Part shown: positions 7,743-13,016 of the stretch, piece by piece
Layout of the letters: the number at the start of each line of letters is the position of its first letter
Position numbering within the stretch: position 1 is the first letter of the stretch
Assembly (NCBI GenBank): GCA_903825095.1
Contig: CAIJZF010000039.1
Span: forward strand, 1 to 13,016
Reading direction: 5' to 3'
DNA length: 13,016 bases
Source: an uncultured Bacteroidota bacterium
Lineage (GTDB): Bacteria; Bacteroidota; Bacteroidia; Chitinophagales; Chitinophagaceae
Program-made: the position numbers and the translations under genes
Notes under the pieces: model-generated
Told to the model about the DNA's origin: nothing
Seen by the model: only the letters and a program-made list of their open reading frames with translations
Databases searched by the model: none

Positions 7743-8546
7743 ATGATAGAAGTTCCACAGGAATTTAAGCCTACAATTTTTACGGTGTACCCCTACGAAA
7801 ATGAAATTATTTTTGAAGAATGGGTATTAATGCAATTATTGCCTGAAACCAATCGTGAATATCTACCTGTAATGTGGACATCTTATCAAGTAAATCATAA
7901 TTATGGAAATGATGTAGAAGCACTATCAAGACTTCAGAATTTTATAAACGAATTACCAAAGGACAAAAAGTATTGGACAATTGTTCAGTATGATGATGGT
8001 ATTTTAGTAGATGTTTCAGCAATAGATTTGTTACAGTTTAGTATGAGTAAGAATATAGGTATTCCAATTCCTTTATTATCTATGCCACATTCATATGTAC
8101 CTACTAAAAATAAAAATTACATCGCATCATTCATAGGCACACATACACATCCAATAAGAGAAAAAATATTCAACATAACTAGCAAGGGTTATTATATATC
8201 TGATGCAGCACATAATACAGCAGAATTCTGTAAGATAATATCAGAGTCTAACTTTGGTTTGTGTCCTCGTGGTTGGGGTCTCAATAGTTTTAGAGTAGGG
8301 GAATGTATGCAATATGGTACAATACCCGTTTATATATCAGATGAGTTTGTCATACCATTCGATTTAGATTTCTCAGAATACGGGATATTAATACCTGAAT
8401 GCGATGCTGATAACATTGAAAAAATACTGAAAAGTTACACCCCATTGCAAATAATTGATATGCAAGATAAGTGTAAGCAAGTTTATCAAGAATATTATAC
8501 ATACGCAGGGGCTTTAAACAAAATTATGAAATATCTTGAAAGCTAA
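7743..8546 (+). CDS. Exostosin-like (GT47-type) glycosyltransferase
   Basis: A 267-aa protein resembling the exostosin domain. YIASFIGTHTHPIREKI (residues 126-142) matches the family's 'F.G......R' segment. FCKIISESNFGLCPRGWGLNSFRVGECMQYGTIPVYISDEFVIPF (162-206) is the characteristic nucleotide-sugar-binding half, with C174-P-R-G, the Arg-Glu pair R184/E187, and the G-x-I-P-V-Y-I strand. Eukaryotic exostosins are membrane-anchored; this copy has no membrane segment. It begins 9 bases after the HNH gene and its stop overlaps the next coding region by 11 bases. Donor and acceptor cannot be read; the family uses several UDP-sugars. Confidence 0.82.
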   Translation: MIEVPQEFKPTIFTVYPYENEIIFEEWVLMQLLPETNREYLPVMWTSYQVNHNYGNDVEALSRLQNFINELPKDKKYWTIVQYDDGILVDVSAIDLLQFSMSKNIGIPIPLLSMPHSYVPTKNKNYIASFIGTHTHPIREKIFNITSKGYYISDAAHNTAEFCKIISESNFGLCPRGWGLNSFRVGECMQYGTIPVYISDEFVIPFDLDFSEYGILIPECDADNIEKILKSYTPLQIIDMQDKCKQVYQEYYTYAGALNKIMKYLES

Positions 8547-9096
8547 TATTATTCATAGCATATATTATCAAGAACGATTGCCTAGACTTTTAAACGAATT
8601 GTCTAGTAATGGTATAACTGATTATGAATTATGGGAAGGTATAATTGACCAAAAATCAAGTCAAAAAGGTATCAATCAAAGCCACAAGCAAATTGTAGAG
8701 TATGCACAACTAGCAAAATGGGATGAGGTATTAATAATGGAAGATGATGTTAGATTCTGTGGAGAAGGTTCATTTAAATATTTCTTACAAAATAAGCCTG
8801 AATCATTTGACATTTATTTAGCAGGCATATACATGGGAGAAATATTACCTGATAACACAGTAAAAACATTCTCAGGACTTCATTGCTACATAGTACATTC
8901 TAAGTTCTATGAAAAGTTTTTATCTACACCAATCGATGCACATATTGACAGGGCTTTATCTGAGTTGGGTGAGTTTAAAGTTTGTAACCCTTTTGCAGCA
9001 ATTCAATATAATGGATTCTCTTCCAACACTAGAAAAGAAGAAAATTATGATTATTTACTAAATAATCGGGAATTATATGGTAATTTTGTACTATAA
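8536..9096 (+). CDS. Glycosyltransferase, family 25-like, TTG start
   Basis: A 186-aa protein with GT25 features: N-terminal ANIIHSIYYQERLPRLLNEL (residues 3-22), GINQSHKQIVEYAQL (45-59), the metal/nucleotide motif VLIMEDDVRF with EDD at 69-71, and TPIDAHIDRAL (131-141) near the end of the domain. It is shorter and divergent from the first GT25-like gene at 2597. I use TTG at 8536: an in-frame TGA lies at 8527-8529, and the next Met (residue 68) is inside the EDD motif, so any later Met start would destroy the domain. This gives an 11-base overlap with the exostosin gene. It is the last gene of the cassette before the 65-base gap. Confidence 0.75.
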   Translation: MKANIIHSIYYQERLPRLLNELSSNGITDYELWEGIIDQKSSQKGINQSHKQIVEYAQLAKWDEVLIMEDDVRFCGEGSFKYFLQNKPESFDIYLAGIYMGEILPDNTVKTFSGLHCYIVHSKFYEKFLSTPIDAHIDRALSELGEFKVCNPFAAIQYNGFSSNTRKEENYDYLLNNRELYGNFVL

Positions 9097-9161
9097 ATAT
9101 ATTTATTTGTTTTTTTAACAAAATTTTAAGTACTTTGGGTACGGATTAAAATTCCTTAACA
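9097..9161 (+). promoter_or_regulatory. Intergenic region before portal; weak promoter candidate
   Basis: This 65-base A/T-rich gap is the longest non-coding stretch in the window. TTTG at 9106-9109 and TACTTTGG at 9131-9138 are 21 bases apart and resemble the Bacteroidota -33 TTTG and -7 TAnnTTTG elements, with one mismatch in the latter. Transcription would start near 9144, about 18 bases before the portal start. A 6-base inverted repeat (TTTGTT/AACAAA, 9106-9122) overlaps it but is too A/T-rich for a convincing terminator. A promoter is plausible because head genes resume here. Confidence 0.3.
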
Positions 9162-11573
9162 TTGGCAGAGAACAATTTATACGGATACCCTGATTCACAG
9201 ATAGACCCAAGGTTGAAAAACTACGATTGGATTCTTCAGTTTGTGAAAGCAGCATACTACGACAATAGAGGGTTTATTCCTTCTACACCTCTTAATTCAG
9301 GGCAATCAAAAATGCAGGAGATTAAGGAGTATGCGCTTGGGCAACAAAGTATTAATAAGTACAAGAAAGAACTTCTTGCCGATGAACAACAAGATACTAC
9401 TTGGCAAGCAATAGATTGGACACCTTTAGCATTATTACCTAAGTACAGGGAAATTGCTATTTCTAAGATGTTCCAAGAGAAATACGACATTCAAGCATTC
9501 GCAGTAGACCCATTAGCAAAAAGCGAAGAAGATGATTATTTTAACAAGATGAAGGTTAAGATAATGCTTCGTGAGGAAGCTATGAAAATGGGTGATGCAG
9601 GTAAAGAAATAGCAGACAACCCTATTTTAAAGCCACAGCAAGGTGAACCACAAGACATGGAACAACTAGCTATGGAACAGAACTATGGCTACAAGCACAT
9701 CATGTCAATGGAAGCAGAAGAGTTAAATACTCTTATAATGCAACAAAATGATGGCGAAGAATTAAGAAAAAGAACTGTTGAATATTTATACGATTTCGGT
9801 ATTGGTGGGTATACACAATGGATTGATGAGAATGGCATGGTAAAAGTGAGGGAAATTAATCCTGAACAATTAGTAATGTCTTATTGTTCTAAGAATAACT
9901 TTTCTGATTTAACACATTGGGGAGAGATTATTGAGGTTTATGTAGGTGACTTAGCCCCATACTTTACAGAAGAACAATTGAAAACAATAGTACAAAGTGT
10001 AGCAGGTAAGTATGGCAACCCATCTAACTTTGCATACGGTGCTGACTTGTCTAAGTATTGGAACAGATTTAAGGTACTTGTATTAGACTTTAAATTTTTG
10101 TCATGGAATACAACTTACTATAAGAACGAGATTGACGGAAGAGGTAACACAAGATTTAATAAAACTAAGTTTCAGACAATAGGTGCTGATGGAATACTTA
10201 GAGATGAATATAAAGAACCATTTGAAGAAACAGGTTCTAAAGGAAATGAAGACCCTAAGTTTATGGATATTACTAGAAAAGTAATGTACAAATGCAAGTG
10301 GCTTATCCAAACTGATTTCATGTACGATTATGGTTTGTCCGAGAATATGGTTCGGAAACCATCATCATGGTGGGATACTACCTTAGATGTACAATTGTAT
10401 TCATGGAATTTTTACAAAATGAAGTTCTCAGGTATTACCGAAAGACTAATACCACTAGAAGACAAGGCTTGTTTGACATGGTATAAATTGCAGAATTTAA
10501 CTAACAAACTTGTACCTTATTTAATAAACTTGGATTTGACTGCTTTTGAAGGAGTAAACTTTGGTAAGGGTGGTGGAAATGCCACCCCATCAGAGATTAT
10601 TGATTTCATATTTACTAACTTTGTAGTTCCGCACAGAAGCCATGACTTATTAAGGCAGAACCCTAACTACAAGCCTGTAAGTATCGAAGCTAGTGGACAA
10701 TTAGCCCTATTTACTCAGTTATATGAAGACTTAAACAATACTATCGCTATGATGCGACAAGTATCAGGTTTAAATGAAGTAACAGATGCTAGTACACCTA
10801 ATTCTAAGAATCTTAATTCTACTAACGCAGCAGCAATGCAAAGTACAAACAATGCGTTATTTCTTATACAGAATGCTGACAAACAATTGATAGTAAAATT
10901 AGCTGATGCTAATATCGCAAAAGGACAGATAGCAGTTAAGTTAGGAAAGGTTTCAGGGTATAGAAAAGCATTAGGACAAGAGACAGTAAGTTTCTTACAA
11001 ATTAATCCTAATATATCTAACCATGAATTTGGTATTTTCTTAGAGGATGCACCATCTGAAGAGCAAAGACAAATGTTTTGGCAAAACCTAAACAACAAGG
11101 AATATCAAGGACTAATAGAACCTGAAGATAAGATACTTATAATGAGTGTTAGAAATCTTAAACAGGCAGATATTGTCCTAGCATATAGAATCAAAAAACG
11201 CAAAGAAGCAGCGCAAGCAGCTAAAATGCAAGAGATTCAAGCACAACAACAAGGACAAGCGCAAATACAAATGCAGGCTGAACAAATGAAGCAACAAACA
11301 CTTCAAATGCAAAGTCAATTAGCAATTCAACTTGAAAACTTGAAAGGAGAATGGCTTTGGAGAATAGAAAGCATGAAGAAAGAAAACGATGCCAACGAAG
11401 CACATATCCAAGCCCAAAGTAAAATAGTAGCAAATCAAGTAATGGCAAAAGCTAAAACTGATTCAGCTAACATTGCAGCAGGTAGTCATATTACAGGTAC
11501 ACACATGAAAAACCAAGCCGATATGGCAATGACTGAAATGAGTAACGAAACCAAAAAACAAACCAAAAAATAA
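9162..11573 (+). CDS. Phage portal protein, TTG start
   Basis: An 803-aa protein placed between the terminase-cassette block and a scaffold-like gene. It would form the dodecameric ring through which DNA enters the head. The assignment rests on size, position and a typical mixed composition: an N-terminal segment, a central domain with aromatic stretches such as KPSSWWDTTLDVQLYSW (about 397-413), then helices with SGLNEVTDAST (about 536-546) as seen in crAss-like and other large portals. The last 120 residues (about 680-800) are unusually rich in Gln, Met, Ala and Lys and probably form a long helix or coiled coil. TTG at 9162 is taken as start because TAA occurs in frame at 9147-9149 and the next Met is residue 51. 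No Shine-Dalgarno is seen. No other function fits as well. Confidence 0.83.
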   Translation: MAENNLYGYPDSQIDPRLKNYDWILQFVKAAYYDNRGFIPSTPLNSGQSKMQEIKEYALGQQSINKYKKELLADEQQDTTWQAIDWTPLALLPKYREIAISKMFQEKYDIQAFAVDPLAKSEEDDYFNKMKVKIMLREEAMKMGDAGKEIADNPILKPQQGEPQDMEQLAMEQNYGYKHIMSMEAEELNTLIMQQNDGEELRKRTVEYLYDFGIGGYTQWIDENGMVKVREINPEQLVMSYCSKNNFSDLTHWGEIIEVYVGDLAPYFTEEQLKTIVQSVAGKYGNPSNFAYGADLSKYWNRFKVLVLDFKFLSWNTTYYKNEIDGRGNTRFNKTKFQTIGADGILRDEYKEPFEETGSKGNEDPKFMDITRKVMYKCKWLIQTDFMYDYGLSENMVRKPSSWWDTTLDVQLYSWNFYKMKFSGITERLIPLEDKACLTWYKLQNLTNKLVPYLINLDLTAFEGVNFGKGGGNATPSEIIDFIFTNFVVPHRSHDLLRQNPNYKPVSIEASGQLALFTQLYEDLNNTIAMMRQVSGLNEVTDASTPNSKNLNSTNAAAMQSTNNALFLIQNADKQLIVKLADANIAKGQIAVKLGKVSGYRKALGQETVSFLQINPNISNHEFGIFLEDAPSEEQRQMFWQNLNNKEYQGLIEPEDKILIMSVRNLKQADIVLAYRIKKRKEAAQAAKMQEIQAQQQGQAQIQMQAEQMKQQTLQMQSQLAIQLENLKGEWLWRIESMKKENDANEAHIQAQSKIVANQVMAKAKTDSANIAAGSHITGTHMKNQADMAMTEMSNETKKQTKK

Positions 11574-11578
11574 CCAAT

Positions 11579-12706
11579 ATGGAAGAAGTAGTTGTAGAAC
11601 CAATAGTGGCAGCAGAACCAATAGCAGATGTTAAACCTTCGTTTAGTGCAACTGTATTCGGTAATGAACAACCTGCCGTACAAGATGCCCCTGTGCATCC
11701 TACAGAAGTACACCAAGAATCAACACAAGAAAACCAAGTACAATCTGAACCTGTAATAGATGAAGATGGTGTAAGTAGTTTCTCAATGCCTAGCTATGGC
11801 GATGAACCTGCAACAGCAGAAGCAACCGCAGAAGCTAATCTTGCATGGAAAGAAGCACTTAAACAAGCAGATAGAAAAGAAGTATTAAAAGAACTAGGAT
11901 TAGATGATTTTGATATTGAATTCTCAGAGTTTAGAAAGAATGGTAACGACCCATACAAGTACTTAGAAGCAAAATCATTTGATTGGGAAAAAGTTTCTGA
12001 TTTAGATATCGTTATTGAAGACTTTATCAAACAATACCCAACATTTGATTCAAACCAATTAGATAGACTAATATCTAAAAAATATGGTTATATCGATGGT
12101 GGAGATGAGGAAGATAATGCCGATGCATTAATTCTAATGAAAGCAGATGCGCATCTATCAAGACAACAAAGAATAGTAGAACAAAAAAACTTCAAAATAC
12201 CGCAAAGTCCACAAGAGGTGGCTAGTAGTAAAGTAGAACAGTTATATGCAGAACAACAGGAAATGGCTATGCAAAATTATCAGCAGCAGGTTAATTTCTA
12301 CAAATCGCATGAGGCTACGCAAAATCTAGTACAATCCAAAAGAGTTGGAGTTGAAATAGGTGGCGATAAACCTTTTTACTTTAGTGTAGACAAGCCTGAA
12401 TTGATAACAAAAGCAATTACCGATGGGGAATTATGGCAAAGAATAACCGCAGTCAATCCGCAAGAGGCTGATGCTGCTAAGTTAATTCCTGATGTGGCTA
12501 AACTTCAAAAATTAGTCATTGCCGCTATGAACCCGAATTATGAAAAAGACTTGGTAAACTATGGCAAATCTTTGGGTTTGAAAAACATAGTTGAAGAAGG
12601 TCAAAATGCTCGCAAACCAAATGGTACTGTTCCCACCGTATCAAATGATTCCCCGTCTATGGCTTGGGGAAGGGCAACACAATCAAACTTTGGTGGGAGG
12701 AAATAA
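11579..12706 (+). CDS. Scaffold-like head assembly protein
   Basis: A 375-aa hydrophilic protein between portal and probable major capsid gene, the standard place for a scaffolding protein, which is a temporary internal core for the prohead. The first 90 residues are acidic, Glu/Val/Pro/Ala/Gln-rich and probably disordered. A helical, charged middle follows, including WKEALKQADRKEVLKELG (88-105). A Gln-rich helix covers about 215-245 (EQLYAEQQEMAMQNYQQQ). The C-terminus is Asn/Gly/Ser-rich and ends WGRATQSNFGGRK, a basic tail of the kind that binds capsid. There is no obvious protease motif. It starts 5 bases after the portal stop. The role is inferred from order and composition. Confidence 0.6.
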   Translation: MEEVVVEPIVAAEPIADVKPSFSATVFGNEQPAVQDAPVHPTEVHQESTQENQVQSEPVIDEDGVSSFSMPSYGDEPATAEATAEANLAWKEALKQADRKEVLKELGLDDFDIEFSEFRKNGNDPYKYLEAKSFDWEKVSDLDIVIEDFIKQYPTFDSNQLDRLISKKYGYIDGGDEEDNADALILMKADAHLSRQQRIVEQKNFKIPQSPQEVASSKVEQLYAEQQEMAMQNYQQQVNFYKSHEATQNLVQSKRVGVEIGGDKPFYFSVDKPELITKAITDGELWQRITAVNPQEADAAKLIPDVAKLQKLVIAAMNPNYEKDLVNYGKSLGLKNIVEEGQNARKPNGTVPTVSNDSPSMAWGRATQSNFGGRK

Positions 12707-12731
12707 TTTTTAATGCCCTAAAACAAATATA

Positions 12732-13016
12732 ATGGCAACTTCACAAGGTATATTAAATAAACAGTATGTCTCTTCATTGGATTCTTTCCTTGATACAAGA
12801 GAGATTAATAAATTGGTAACAGATGTTCAGAATGAAGACAATCTTACCGACATTTTACAATTAGCTAGCCGTAAAAAGCCAATCGCTACAGGACAACCTT
12901 TCTACAATACTTATGTAAATGATAAGTTATTCTTTTTACTTGATACCACAGGTGGTACTGTAAACGGAAGCGGAACTGTATCTGTAAACTTTACTTGTAC
13001 TGCAGCTACTTCAGGC
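12732..13016 (+). CDS. Probable major capsid protein, 3'-partial
   Basis: The frame from ATG 12732 is open to the window end, giving 95 residues, so the gene is truncated by the window. It opens MATSQGILNKQYVSSLDSFL and continues with helical, polar sequence (INKLVTDVQNEDNLTDILQLASRKKP) that would suit an N-terminal arm. A Thr/Ser/Gly-rich beta-like stretch follows at residues 72-95 (TTGGTVNGSGTVSVNFTC). The start lies 25 bases after the scaffold-like stop, in A/T-rich sequence without a Shine-Dalgarno. Order portal, scaffold, capsid is the main evidence; I do not recognise the sequence itself. It could be another head protein. Confidence 0.6.
   Translation, partial: MATSQGILNKQYVSSLDSFLDTREINKLVTDVQNEDNLTDILQLASRKKPIATGQPFYNTYVNDKLFFLLDTTGGTVNGSGTVSVNFTCTAATSG

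Larger units (their letters stand above)
2597..9096 (+). other. Glycan synthesis and modification cassette inside the head module
   Basis: Nine same-strand genes lie between the large terminase and the portal, which are often close neighbours in tailed phages. Order: GT25-like, GT2, GT11, class I methyltransferase, GDP-mannose epimerase-like, FkbM methyltransferase, HNH endonuclease, exostosin-like transferase, GT25-like. Junctions are overlaps of 1, 4, 10, 4, 7 and 11 bases or gaps of 2, 6 and 9 bases, which suggests one polycistronic unit. No member shows a signal peptide or transmembrane helix, so the enzymes should act in the cytoplasm. There is no flippase, polymerase or lipid-carrier initiating transferase, which argues against a complete O-antigen or capsule pathway. 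Grouping and shared purpose are inference from context. Confidence 0.75.

Noticed and set aside
2597..9096. Bacterial O-antigen or capsule island flanked by prophage genes
   Set aside because: No flippase, polymerase, chain-length regulator or lipid-carrier transferase is present, and the cassette is tightly joined to terL by a one-base overlap.
2597..9096. DNA base glycosylation system like that of T4
   Set aside because: None of the transferases resembles the T4 alpha- or beta-glucosyltransferases, and no nucleotide-hypermodification genes are in the window; kept only as an alternative.
9106..9122. Hairpin TTTGTT/AACAAA as rho-independent terminator
   Set aside because: The stem is short and nearly all A/T, with no following T-run on the plus strand.
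12707..12731. TTTTA/TAAAA inverted repeat before the capsid gene
   Set aside because: A five-base A/T stem is expected by chance in this composition.

Overview
The window looks like part of a tailed double-stranded DNA phage (Caudoviricetes) genome. The host is probably a member of the Bacteroidota. Evidence for a phage is a packaging and head module, all on the plus strand: large terminase, portal, a scaffold-like protein and the start of a probable major capsid protein. Evidence for the host is indirect: low GC, almost no Shine-Dalgarno sequences before start codons (starts are preceded by A/T-rich sequence), and two sites resembling the Bacteroidota TTG / TAnnTTTG promoter. A crAss-like relative is possible from the large terminase and portal, but I cannot confirm it.

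Layout: positions 1-559 hold the 3' part of an unrecognised gene that is open to the window edge. The large terminase follows (564-2597). Positions 2597-9096 hold nine tightly packed genes unrelated to head assembly: GT25-like glycosyltransferase, GT2 glycosyltransferase, GT11 (alpha-1,2-fucosyltransferase-like), class I methyltransferase, GDP-mannose 3,5-epimerase-like enzyme, FkbM methyltransferase, HNH homing endonuclease, exostosin-like glycosyltransferase, and a second GT25-like glycosyltransferase. The head module resumes after a 65-base gap with the portal (9162-11573), a scaffold-like protein (11579-12706) and a capsid protein cut by the window end (12732-13016). The 65-base gap is the longest non-coding stretch. 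I see no tRNA, rRNA, CRISPR array, insertion sequence or attachment site.

The notable feature is the sugar cassette lying between terminase and portal. Most of its genes overlap or abut by a few bases, so they are probably co-transcribed and translationally coupled. The epimerase would make GDP-L-galactose from host GDP-mannose. The GT11 enzyme, of a family that uses GDP-L-fucose, could use that product. The other transferases could extend the chain and the two methyltransferases could cap it. No enzyme shows a signal peptide or membrane segment, so the work would be cytoplasmic. Decoration of a virion protein is the most economical hypothesis, with host-surface or DNA modification as alternatives. 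The homing endonuclease is an AT-rich selfish insertion in the cassette.
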